Of a stretch of DNA of 7,950 nt, positions 1 to 5,883 are shown piece by piece. The stretch is from an uncultured Butyricicoccus sp. (GTDB lineage Bacteria > Bacillota > Clostridia > Oscillospirales > Butyricicoccaceae), in assembly GCA_900557315.1 (NCBI GenBank), contig USSI01000057.1:1-7950 (forward strand). Direction: 5' to 3'. The notes beneath the pieces are model-generated. The model was not told the DNA's origin. It saw only the letters and a list, made by a program, of their open reading frames with translations, and searched no databases. Both the position numbers and the translations under genes were made by a program. The number at the start of each line of letters is the position of its first letter. The stretch's first letter is position 1.

Positions 1-1
1 A

Positions 2-133
2 GGAGAATATGAAAGCCCGTCTCGCCAACTCCAGCCTGTTGTCATACATCGGGGTGGAAAGTATCTTCTTGAACTCATCGCGGCTGATGTATCTGTGCTT
101 TGCCTCCGGTTTGGTTTCATATTCCAACTCCTT
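2..133 (-). pseudogene. Tyrosine recombinase-like fragment (partial, window edge)
   Basis: An open frame of 44 codons reads leftwards off the window, directly after the dctM stop codon and in the same frame. Its residues look coding: a charged linker with the motif HRYISRDEF, then STPMYDNRLELARRAFIFS. From family knowledge, this resembles the linker and first catalytic-domain helices of Bacteroidota-type tyrosine integrases, where a 'TPM..RLE.AR..FIFSC.TGL' pattern is common. The catalytic R..H-x-x-R..Y residues would lie beyond the edge and cannot be checked. The N-terminal SAM-like DNA-binding domain is absent, because dctM sequence occupies its place, so this is probably a remnant or a join. 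A perfect AAGGAG lies at 128-133 with 7-nt spacing to an ATG at 120, but that ATG opens a different frame whose peptide looks non-coding. The assignment is tentative because only 44 residues are visible. Confidence 0.4.
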
Positions 134-640
134 TCAGGACACAAGCAGCAGGGAAACCTGCGGCACAAAGGTAATAATGAGCAGCGCGACAAAGAAAGCG
201 GCCATAAACGGCATTGCTTTTTTCGCTATAGTCGTTACAGGAAGCTTTGTGAGGGTCGAAGCAACATACAGATTGTTGCCAACCGGCGGCGTTACAAAGC
301 CGATTGCCAAGTTGACAATCATGATGACACCGAAATGGATGGGGTCAACCCCCATAGCGCCCACGATAGGGGTGAGGATCGGGGGCAGGATCAGAATAGC
401 CGGCCCGGTATCCATAACCATGCCCACAAAGAGCAGGAAAACATTGATAATCAGCAAAAGCGCAACCTTGGAGGTGACAGCCGAACCCATCATCTCGGCC
501 AGCTGCTGCGGCGCCTGGGTCAGCGTCAATACCCGGCTGAAGGCCTGCGCCGCCCCTAAGATGAACAGGATGGGCGCATAGGTTTCCACACCTTCGCGCA
601 GGATCGTGTAAAGCTGTGAAGTTGCAAAATTATCTTGTTG
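134..640 (-). pseudogene. TRAP transporter large permease DctM, 5'-truncated remnant
   Basis: This is the C-terminal part of a DctM-type permease, the large membrane subunit of tripartite ATP-independent periplasmic transporters that take up C4-dicarboxylates, sialic acid or sugar acids using an ion gradient. The family signature is clear: a PQQLAE stretch, then MDTGPAILILPPILTP, then DPIHFGVIMIVNLAIGF and VTPPVGNNLYVAS, with three or four hydrophobic helices. Full-length DctM proteins are about 425 residues; only about 151 remain from the GTG at 589. The frame stays open back to an in-frame TAA at 641-643, and family-like residues (LYTILREGVETYAP) continue a few codons upstream of 589. The true break therefore lies at roughly 610-640. 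No ribosome binding site is visible there. The gene lacks about 270 N-terminal residues, and no DctQ or DctP gene is present, so it cannot work as a transporter. Confidence 0.8.
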
Positions 641-944
641 TTATATGCTGATATAGGAGATTTTTTCAGGATTTTTATGTTTTATATTGCGATTTACGGA
701 AATTATATTGCTATTTGTATATGCCGCATCAAAATACTGCACCCAAACGCACTGCCCGGCCGGAGCGCTGCTTTCCCGGATCAAAATGACTCCCGCCCGC
801 AAGCGCAATCCAAGTCCGGTGGCAGCGGTCCGTTTCAGAAAAGCAGCGATCTATTTGCAGAAGCCAGGAGGGGCCAGATGTAAGGGAAGGCTGCGGAATT
901 TGTCCTTTTCTCCCCTATCCCTTTGGATATGCAGGGAATAGCGC
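641..944. other. Gene-free stretch between dctM remnant and symporter terminator
   Basis: No convincing coding region is visible on either strand. Short open frames of 80-odd codons on the plus strand lack ribosome binding sites and give peptides of no recognisable family. Base composition changes sharply inside the stretch: about 620-725 is AT-rich, then 740-890 is GC-rich. The AT-rich part holds a spaced direct repeat (682-716) and a weak minus-strand promoter-like pair (TTGATG at 727-732, TATAAT at 702-707, 19-bp spacer) pointing towards the dctM remnant. The stretch may be intergenic debris from the event that truncated dctM, or it may carry an RNA gene ending at the plus-strand terminator at 1029-1050. 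Confidence 0.5.
682..716. repeat. Imperfect 14-bp direct repeat at 21-bp spacing
   Basis: TTATATTGCGATTT starts at 682 and TTATATTGCTATTT starts at 703, differing at one base. The 21-bp spacing is two helical turns, so both copies face the same side of the DNA, as expected for a tandem protein-binding site. It sits next to the point where dctM homology is lost. It could be an operator, recombinase arm-type sites, or chance in AT-rich DNA. Confidence 0.4.
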
Positions 945-983
945 AAAGAAAACTGCTGCAGAGCGATTGACTCTGCAGCAGTT
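945..983 (-). terminator. Intrinsic terminator of the alanine/glycine symporter gene
   Basis: A perfect 13-bp inverted repeat (AACTGCTGCAGAG at 951-963 and its complement at 971-983) with a 7-nt loop lies 66 nt after the symporter stop codon. Read on the minus strand, the hairpin is followed by TTTTCTTT (952-945), a standard U-tract. It should end the symporter transcript. No matching U-tract exists on the plus strand. Confidence 0.85.
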
Positions 984-1028
984 ACTCATACGCTTGGACG
1001 GTTCTTTATCATATTGCCCTTGTGAGGG

Positions 1029-1050
1029 GCCGCCAACGGGCGGCTTTTTT
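1029..1050 (+). terminator. Plus-strand intrinsic terminator with no obvious upstream gene
   Basis: GCCGCC (1029-1034), loop AACG and GGCGGC (1039-1044) are followed by six T residues (1045-1050) on the plus strand. This is a compact intrinsic terminator. It points into the 3' end of the minus-strand symporter gene and its last T residues overlap that gene's stop codon. No plus-strand gene is recognisable upstream, so it either ends an unrecognised RNA or shields the symporter gene from antisense transcription. Confidence 0.65.
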
Positions 1051-2434
1051 ACTTGTCCACAACCGGGATTTCGCTCGTATCGACTTCGTCGAGGTTTTTG
1101 AGATAGTGTCTGGTTTCCTTTGCGATTACGCCGGACAGCAGCAGCACCGCAATCAGGTTGGGCACCGCCATGAGCGCGTTCAAGATGTTCGCAATCGTCC
1201 AGACCAGGTCGAGCGACAGCACCGGCCCGATCACGATGACCGCGATAAACAGTATCTTATACGGCAGCATGCCTTTTTTGCCGAACAGGTATTCGCAGCA
1301 GCGCTCGCCGTAGTACGACCAGCCGAGGATGGTGGAATAGGCGAACGTAATGATGCCGACCACCAGGATCAGCGGCCCGAGCACCGGGATCTGCGAGAAC
1401 GCGGCGGTCGTCATCTGGCTGCCGTCCTCGATCATATCCATATTGATGTTGGGGTTTTTCATGATTGTGGTGACAAGCACAAGGCCGGTCATCAGGCACA
1501 CAACAACCGTATCCCAGAACGTGCCGGTCGAAGAGACCAGCGCCTGCCGCACCGGGTTGCGGGTCTGCGCGGCGCTCGCCACAAGCGGCGCGGAACCCAT
1601 GCCGGATTCGTTCGAGAACAGGCCGCGCGCCACGCCGTACTGCATGGCAAGGCGCAGGCCGCCGCCTACCAGGCCGCCCGCAACCGCGCCCGGCTTGAAC
1701 GCCAGCGTCAGGATAGCCTGCAGGGCGGGGATGATGAAATCATAATTGATGAACAGGATGGCCAGGCAGCCCAGCACATAAAACGCCGCCATGAACGGCA
1801 CCAGCTTTTCGCAGACGGTTGCAATCGACTTGATGCCGCCAATGATGACCACCGCCGTAATCGCCGCAAACACAACACCAATCGCCAGCGGCGGGATATA
1901 GATCGGGCTGTTTCCCTGGATGATCTCGGAAATGGCGTTGATCTGCGTGCCGCAGCCGATGCCGAACGAGGCCAGCATGGCCAGCAGCGCAAACAGCACG
2001 CCCAGCCATTTCATGTTCAGCCCGCGCTCGAGCGCATACATCGCGCCGCCCTGCATCCGGCCGTCCCTGGTCTGCACGCGGTACTTGACCGCAATCAGGC
2101 TCTCCGCGTATTTGGTTGCGATGCCGAACACGCCGGTCAGCCAGCACCACAGCACCGCGCCCGGGCCGCCGAGGAACACCGCCGTACCAACGCCCACGAT
2201 GTTGCCCGTGCCGATGGTGGAGGCGAGCGCGGTCGTCAGCGCCTGGAACTGGCTGACGTCGCCCGGTGAATCCGGGTCCTTGGTGACCGACAGGCGGATG
2301 CCCGTGAACGTTTTGCGCTGGATGAAACCCGTGCGGAACGTCATGAACAGGTGCGTGCCCAGCAGCAGCACGATCATCGGCAACCCCCATATCCAGTTGT
2401 CAATGGCCGTCACAATGTTGGAAAATGTCTCCAT
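1049..2434 (-). CDS. Alanine/glycine:cation symporter (AgcS/AlsT family)
   Basis: This is an inner-membrane transporter that takes up alanine or glycine together with sodium or a proton. The 461-residue product matches the usual 450-480 of the family and has about ten hydrophobic segments. Family signatures are intact: SQFQALTTALASTIGTGNI at residues 61-79, the GGPGAVLWCWLTG and KYAE segment after it, GLFSNESGMGSAP at 271-283, and the SYYGERCCEYLFG segment near the C-terminus. The frame stays open upstream to 2635, but the ATG at 2434 is chosen for three reasons: it gives the family's normal N-terminus, it has a GGAAGGG ribosome binding site 8-9 nt upstream, and the upstream codons lie inside a transcribed leader with a terminator. 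The gene is monocistronic, with its own promoter at 2607-2635 and terminator at 945-983. Whether alanine or glycine is preferred cannot be told from the sequence. Confidence 0.93.
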   Translation of the reverse strand: METFSNIVTAIDNWIWGLPMIVLLLGTHLFMTFRTGFIQRKTFTGIRLSVTKDPDSPGDVSQFQALTTALASTIGTGNIVGVGTAVFLGGPGAVLWCWLTGVFGIATKYAESLIAVKYRVQTRDGRMQGGAMYALERGLNMKWLGVLFALLAMLASFGIGCGTQINAISEIIQGNSPIYIPPLAIGVVFAAITAVVIIGGIKSIATVCEKLVPFMAAFYVLGCLAILFINYDFIIPALQAILTLAFKPGAVAGGLVGGGLRLAMQYGVARGLFSNESGMGSAPLVASAAQTRNPVRQALVSSTGTFWDTVVVCLMTGLVLVTTIMKNPNINMDMIEDGSQMTTAAFSQIPVLGPLILVVGIITFAYSTILGWSYYGERCCEYLFGKKGMLPYKILFIAVIVIGPVLSLDLVWTIANILNALMAVPNLIAVLLLSGVIAKETRHYLKNLDEVDTSEIPVVDK

Positions 2435-2474
2435 AAATGATATCCCTTCCCCTCTTTTTGTGATGATGGATACG

Positions 2475-2509
2475 AAAAAAGGGAGCGAAGCGGAAACTTC
2501 ACTCCCTTT
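2475..2509 (-). terminator. Leader terminator (attenuator) upstream of the symporter gene
   Basis: On the minus strand a 13-bp stem (2497-2509 with 2478-2490, one G-U pair) closes a 6-nt loop and ends in six T residues (2480-2475). It lies between the symporter promoter and the ribosome binding site, 41 nt before the start codon. It would therefore stop transcripts early unless it is prevented from forming, which is the layout of a riboswitch, T-box or protein-controlled attenuator. Confidence 0.8.
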
Positions 2510-2601
2510 GTCTGACAGGACACACCGGCTGCGTCCCCCATGGTTCTCGCATCCGGGAGCCGCGAAACACCGGACGCGCCGTTGCACCGGCTTCGCGATA
2601 T
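2510..2601 (-). promoter_or_regulatory. Structured leader RNA of the symporter gene, unidentified class
   Basis: This is the transcribed leader between the promoter and the leader terminator, about 90 nt. Its first part can fold as a hairpin (CGCGAA/TTCGCG at 2561-2566 and 2592-2597, with an inner CCGG/CCGG pair). An alternative pairing GCGTCC/GGACGC (2531-2536 with 2572-2577) competes with it. The motif CACCGG (plus-strand reading) occurs three times, at 2523, 2568 and 2585. A GCUCCC element in the RNA (2555-2560) is identical to the terminator's 3' arm (2481-2486), so it could capture the terminator's 5' arm GGGAGU and act as an antiterminator. AgcS-family genes are often under glycine riboswitches in other bacteria, but the conserved core of that class is not convincingly present here. 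Confidence 0.5.
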
Positions 2602-2606
2602 GGGAC

Positions 2607-2635
2607 ATTATACCCGATACAGGCGATAAAATCAA
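2607..2635 (-). promoter_or_regulatory. Promoter of the symporter gene
   Basis: On the minus strand TTGATT (2635-2630) and a perfect TATAAT (2612-2607) are separated by 17 bp, a good housekeeping sigma-factor promoter. Transcription should start near 2601-2600, giving a leader of about 170 nt before the ATG at 2434. Confidence 0.8.
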
Positions 2636-2677
2636 GTAAAATACAGAAAATTATACCATTTTCCGTGCATCCCTGCA

Positions 2678-2905
2678 TCAATCCCGGAATTCCAGCAGCT
2701 TGTACGGCTCGATGTCGAGCGCGTCGGCAATATCAAAAACCATATCCAGCGAAGCGCCAACCGCTGCGTTTTCAATCTTCGCAATCGTCGAACGGTCCGC
2801 GTTGACTGCTTCCGCCAGCCCCTCCTGTGTAAATCTCCTATCCTTCCGATAATACGCCACATTCAACCCGAACTTCCGATACTTGTCTGAATGCCTGAAA
2901 TCCAT
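2678..2905 (-). CDS. Small XRE-family helix-turn-helix regulator
   Basis: A 75-residue protein that is almost entirely one Cro/CI-type DNA-binding domain. The helix-turn-helix lies around residues 26-46 (TQEGLAEAVNADRSTIAKIEN), followed by the usual hydrophobic helices ending in IEPYKLLEF. There is no ligand or protease domain, so it probably acts as a small dimeric repressor. The frame can be extended upstream to a GTG at 2935, but the ATG at 2905 has an AGGTGA ribosome binding site 5 nt upstream and gives the normal domain length. It is divergent from the AbrB-like gene across 148 bp. The symporter promoter begins just downstream of its stop, so it is probably transcribed separately from the symporter. 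Its targets are unknown; self-regulation through the palindrome at 2962-2981 is a reasonable guess. Confidence 0.88.
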   Translation of the reverse strand: MDFRHSDKYRKFGLNVAYYRKDRRFTQEGLAEAVNADRSTIAKIENAAVGASLDMVFDIADALDIEPYKLLEFRD

Positions 2906-2961
2906 CACAATCACCTCATGAACCAGTCTATCCACAAGGCCTGCGAATAAGAATGTATGAC

Positions 2962-2981
2962 CAATCCCATTTTATGGATTG
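2962..2981. promoter_or_regulatory. Candidate operator: 20-bp imperfect palindrome
   Basis: CAATCC (2962-2967) and GGATTG (2976-2981) form a perfect 6-bp inverted repeat around an AT-rich centre that extends the symmetry (CAT/ATG). Its right arm overlaps the TTGACA -35 box of the AbrB-like gene, and it lies in the divergent promoter region of two DNA-binding proteins. Binding by either protein is an inference. Confidence 0.4.
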
Positions 2982-3007
2982 ACAATACACAATTTTAGAT
3001 TTAGACT
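2979..3007 (+). promoter_or_regulatory. Promoter of the AbrB-like gene
   Basis: A perfect TTGACA (2979-2984) is followed after 17 bp by TAGACT (3002-3007), which matches four of six consensus -10 bases. Transcription would begin near 3014, about 40 nt before the start codon. The surrounding DNA is strongly AT-rich compared with the genes. Confidence 0.65.
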
Positions 3008-3053
3008 TAATATATAAATATTTCCAATCAACAAAAAAGGAGCTGTACACATC

Positions 3054-3302
3054 ATGCAAAGAAAAATCGACGAGCTCGGGCGCATTGTCATCCCCGCGGA
3101 CATCCGCGACGCACTCGACCTCCGCCCGGGACAGGCGATGTCCATCCGCCTCGATCGTGAGCAGCGCTGCATCACCCTCACCCCGGACGGGGCACACTGC
3201 CATTTCTGTTTTTCCAGCGAAAACCTGCGGCACATCCACGGCAAGGCCATCTGCGAGGACTGCCTCGCGCGCGCGGCGGCGCAGGACGCGCCCGACAAAT
3301 AA
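3054..3302 (+). CDS. AbrB/MazE/SpoVT-type regulator with Cys4 tail
   Basis: This is an 82-residue DNA-binding protein. Residues 1-44 are a swapped-hairpin AbrB-type domain with its classic opening (KIDELGRIVIPADIRDALDL, then PGQAMSI). Residues 49-70 carry CHFC and CEDC (Cys 49, 52, 67, 70), a short zinc-ribbon-like tail found on many Clostridia and Bacillus AbrB-like proteins. Relatives are transition-state regulators or the antitoxin halves of toxin-antitoxin pairs; no toxin gene lies beside it, so the first role is more likely. AAGGAG (3037-3042) stands 11 nt before the ATG, slightly far but usable. It is divergent from the XRE gene and followed after 69 nt by pcrA, which has its own promoter; read-through into pcrA is possible because no terminator is visible between them. 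Confidence 0.9.
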   Translation: MQRKIDELGRIVIPADIRDALDLRPGQAMSIRLDREQRCITLTPDGAHCHFCFSSENLRHIHGKAICEDCLARAAAQDAPDK

Positions 3303-3308
3303 GAACAT

Positions 3309-3337
3309 TTGTTTTCCTCTGCCGTTTATGCTATACT
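3309..3337 (+). promoter_or_regulatory. Promoter of pcrA with extended -10
   Basis: TTGTTT (3309-3314), a 17-bp spacer and TATACT (3332-3337) preceded by TGC (3329-3331) make a good extended -10 promoter. The start point would be near 3344, leaving a leader of under 30 nt with GAGGAA just before the ATG at 3372. Confidence 0.7.
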
Positions 3338-3371
3338 GTTCCTGTATCTCCATAACGAAACGAGGAAACCA

Positions 3372-5789
3372 ATGGAACCGACGAAATTCGATTTGAAATA
3401 TGCCGCGGTGCGGCGCGCGGTCATCGAGCAGCGCTTTTCCGGCCTCAATGAAAAGCAGCGCGAGGCCGTGTACGCCACCGAAGGCCCCCTGCTCATTTTG
3501 GCGGGCGCGGGCAGCGGCAAGACCACCGTGCTCATCAACCGCATCATCAATATCCTGCGCTTCGGGCAGGGGCTGACGAGCGAATACGCCCCCGAGGGCG
3601 CGGCCGAGCAGGACCTGCTGTTCCTGACCGAATACCTGACCGACCCCCGGCCGGAAAACCGCGCGCACGCCGAGCGGCTGTGCGCTATGCACCCGGCAAA
3701 GCCGTGGGAGGTCATCGCAATCACCTTCACCAACAAGGCTGCGCGCGAACTGCGCGAGCGCCTGACCGCCGCGCTGGACGACGAAGAAGCCGCCTCCGCG
3801 GTCTGGGCGCATACCTTCCACACCGCCTGCCTGCGCATCCTGCGGCGGCACGGCGACCTTTTAGGCTTCGAGACCGCGTTCACCATCTACGACGAGGACG
3901 ACAAAAAGCGCGTCATCGCAAACGTGCTCAAGCAGCTGAACCTCGACCCCAAAGCCTATGACCCGCGCACGGTCATCAGCATGATCTCGCGCGCAAAAGA
4001 CCGGCTGATGACCCCCGCCCAGTTCCGCTCGGACGCGGCGGGCGACTATTTCCGCGAAAAGGTCGCAGACGTATACAAGCTGTACGAAAAGGAGATGCGC
4101 AAGGCCTGCGCGCTCGATTTTGACGACATCATCATGAAAACCGTCCTGCTGCTGCAGAACAACCCCGAGGTGCTCGAATATTACCAGCGCAAGTTCCGCT
4201 ATGTGCTGGTGGACGAGTATCAGGACACCAACTATGCGCAGTACGTGCTCACCAGCCTGCTGGCGGGATACTACGAGAACATCTGCGTGGTCGGCGACGA
4301 CGACCAGTCCATCTACAAGTTCCGCGGCGCGACCATCACCAACATCCTCGAGTTTGAGAAACAGTTCAAAAACGCGAAAACCATCCGCCTCGAGCAGAAC
4401 TACCGCTCGACCGGCAATATCTTAAACGCCGCCAACGAGGTCATCCGCAACAACGTCGGCCGCAAAGGCAAGGAACTGTGGACCGACCACGGCGAGGGCG
4501 AAAAAATCCACCTGCACCGCTCGGACAGCCAGGAGGGCGAGGCCGCCTACATTGCGGACACCATCCGCGAGGGCGTGCAGCAGGGCCGCCGGTGGGGCGA
4601 TTTTGCGGTGCTCTACCGCAACAACGTATTAAGCGATAACATCGCCGCTGCATTCATCCGCGCAGGCATCCCCTACCGCGTGTACAAGGGCCGCGACTTC
4701 TTCTCGCGCGCGGAAATCCGCGATATGTTCGCCTATTTGTGGGTGCTGGAAAACCCGGCGGACGAACTGCGCCTGCGCCGCATCATCAACGTGCCCGCGC
4801 GCAAGATCGGCGACAAATCGGTCGAGACCGCGGCGCAGCTGGCGCTCGAAAACGGTATGCTGCTGTACGACGTGGTGCGCAACGCTTCGCAGTTCCCGGC
4901 GCTGTCGCGCGGCGCGGCGGCCATGGAGAAATTCGGCACGATGATGGAAAACCTGCGCCAGCAGCGCGCCTTCCTCTCGCTCTCCGAGCTGTACGACGAG
5001 CTGCTCGACAAAACCGGCTACCGCGCCGCGCTCGAGGAAAAGGGCGGCACAGAGGAACAGAGCCGCATCGAGCACATCGAAGAACTCAAGTCCTACATTG
5101 TAAACTATGAAAACGGCCACGACCAGCCCTCGCTTGCAGGCTTCCTGGAGGAAATGGCGCTGTATACGGACGCCGACCAGACCGGCGAGGACGAGGACGC
5201 GGTGCTCATGATGACGATGCACTCCGCCAAGGGGCTGGAGTTCCCGGTGGTGTTCCTTGCGGGCATGGAGGACGGGCTGTTCCCCGGCTTCCGCGCGATG
5301 GAGCGCGAGGAGGACATGGAAGAGGAGCGCCGGCTGTGTTATGTGGCGGTCACCCGCGCCAGAGAGCAGCTGTACCTGACCTGCGCAGAGCGCCGTATGC
5401 TGTACGGCCGCACGCAGTACGCGCATCCCTCCCGCTTTATCGACGAGATGCCGCGCGAGCTGCTGGACAGCAACATCGGCGACGCGCGCATGTTCCAGCA
5501 GGCCACCCAGCCCGACCCCGAACTGCCGCGCGCACAGGTGCGCCGGGCGCGGTACGTCTCGGCCGCGGCAGCCGCGCCGTCGTTCGCCTCCCCGGCCCGC
5601 GCGCAGAGCACGCCCCTGCCGGACTTCCCGGCGGGCTGCCGCGTGCGGCACAAGGCGTTCGGCGACGGCATGGTGGTGTCGGTCAAGCCCATGGGCAGCG
5701 ACGCGCTGCTCGAAATCGCCTTCGACCAGAAGGGCACCAAACGGCTGCTGGCAAAGTCCGCGGCACAGTTTATGCACAAACTGGGATAA
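3372..5789 (+). CDS. pcrA: ATP-dependent DNA helicase PcrA/UvrD
   Basis: This is an 805-residue superfamily 1A 3'-5' DNA helicase acting in nucleotide excision repair, removal of RecA filaments and transcription-replication conflicts. Visible motifs in order: Q motif LNEKQREAV (25-33), Walker A AGAGSGKTT (44-52), Ia ITFTNKAA (117-124), Walker B with VDEYQDTN (280-287), III GDDDQSIYKFRGA (308-320), IV RLEQNYRS (339-346), V MTMHSAKGLEF (614-624) and VI VAVTRAR (658-664). The C-terminus has an Ala/Pro-rich linker and then a Tudor-like domain (VRHKAFGDGMVVSV, then FDQKGTKRLL), which in PcrA contacts RNA polymerase. About 48 residues lie between Walker A and Ia, longer than in Bacillus PcrA. The frame is open from 3309, but the ATG at 3372 has GAGGAA in front and follows the promoter. 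No U-tract terminator follows; a large palindrome does. Confidence 0.95.
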   Translation: MEPTKFDLKYAAVRRAVIEQRFSGLNEKQREAVYATEGPLLILAGAGSGKTTVLINRIINILRFGQGLTSEYAPEGAAEQDLLFLTEYLTDPRPENRAHAERLCAMHPAKPWEVIAITFTNKAARELRERLTAALDDEEAASAVWAHTFHTACLRILRRHGDLLGFETAFTIYDEDDKKRVIANVLKQLNLDPKAYDPRTVISMISRAKDRLMTPAQFRSDAAGDYFREKVADVYKLYEKEMRKACALDFDDIIMKTVLLLQNNPEVLEYYQRKFRYVLVDEYQDTNYAQYVLTSLLAGYYENICVVGDDDQSIYKFRGATITNILEFEKQFKNAKTIRLEQNYRSTGNILNAANEVIRNNVGRKGKELWTDHGEGEKIHLHRSDSQEGEAAYIADTIREGVQQGRRWGDFAVLYRNNVLSDNIAAAFIRAGIPYRVYKGRDFFSRAEIRDMFAYLWVLENPADELRLRRIINVPARKIGDKSVETAAQLALENGMLLYDVVRNASQFPALSRGAAAMEKFGTMMENLRQQRAFLSLSELYDELLDKTGYRAALEEKGGTEEQSRIEHIEELKSYIVNYENGHDQPSLAGFLEEMALYTDADQTGEDEDAVLMMTMHSAKGLEFPVVFLAGMEDGLFPGFRAMEREEDMEEERRLCYVAVTRAREQLYLTCAERRMLYGRTQYAHPSRFIDEMPRELLDSNIGDARMFQQATQPDPELPRAQVRRARYVSAAAAAPSFASPARAQSTPLPDFPAGCRVRHKAFGDGMVVSVKPMGSDALLEIAFDQKGTKRLLAKSAAQFMHKLG

Positions 5790-5813
5790 ACAGAAAGAGC
5801 AGATCACAAGGGG

Positions 5814-5852
5814 TAAGCCCCATAGGTACACAATGTGGGCCTATGGGGCTTA
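5814..5852. repeat. 13-bp perfect palindrome after pcrA
   Basis: TAAGCCCCATAGG (5814-5826) and CCTATGGGGCTTA (5840-5852) are perfect complements around a 13-nt loop, which can itself form a CAC/GTG mini-stem. It lies 24 bp after the pcrA stop in a convergent gap. Neither strand has a T-run directly after the stem, so it is not a standard intrinsic terminator, although it may still stabilise or help end the pcrA transcript. Confidence 0.6.
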
Positions 5853-5883
5853 AGCTGTATACGGGACAGATCAGTTAAGAACA

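Noticed and set aside
635..941. Two plus-strand open frames of 82 and 84 codons
   Set aside because: No ribosome binding site, no family resemblance, and they cross a sharp change in base composition.
1022..2269. 415-codon plus-strand open frame opposite the symporter gene
   Set aside because: The peptide is full of His, Gln and Arg with no family features. It is the antisense shadow of a GC-rich gene, and the minus strand carries clear AgcS signatures.
2499..2552. 17-codon leader peptide (MREPWGTQPVCPVRQRE) ending inside the leader terminator
   Set aside because: The stop codon position is suggestive of ribosome-mediated attenuation, but there is no ribosome binding site and no run of Ala or Gly codons.
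2510..2601. Glycine riboswitch
   Set aside because: Expected upstream of this gene family, but the conserved GCCGAAGG-type core and CAGG-AAAAGGAC junction are not convincingly present, so the class was left unnamed.
2435..2635. N-terminal extension of the symporter to 528 residues
   Set aside because: The extra codons fall within a promoter, leader and terminator. The ATG at 2434 gives the normal family length and has its own ribosome binding site.
3303..3371. Toxin gene partner for the AbrB-like protein
   Set aside because: The 69-bp gap before pcrA contains only a promoter and a ribosome binding site, so no toxin-antitoxin pair is present.
2928..3851. 307-codon minus-strand open frame over the AbrB-like gene and the start of pcrA
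   Set aside because: It runs across a promoter region and antisense to two well-supported genes, with no recognisable domain.
4629..5831. 400-codon minus-strand open frame opposite pcrA
   Set aside because: Low-complexity His/Arg/Ala composition, no ribosome binding site, and full overlap with an unmistakable helicase.
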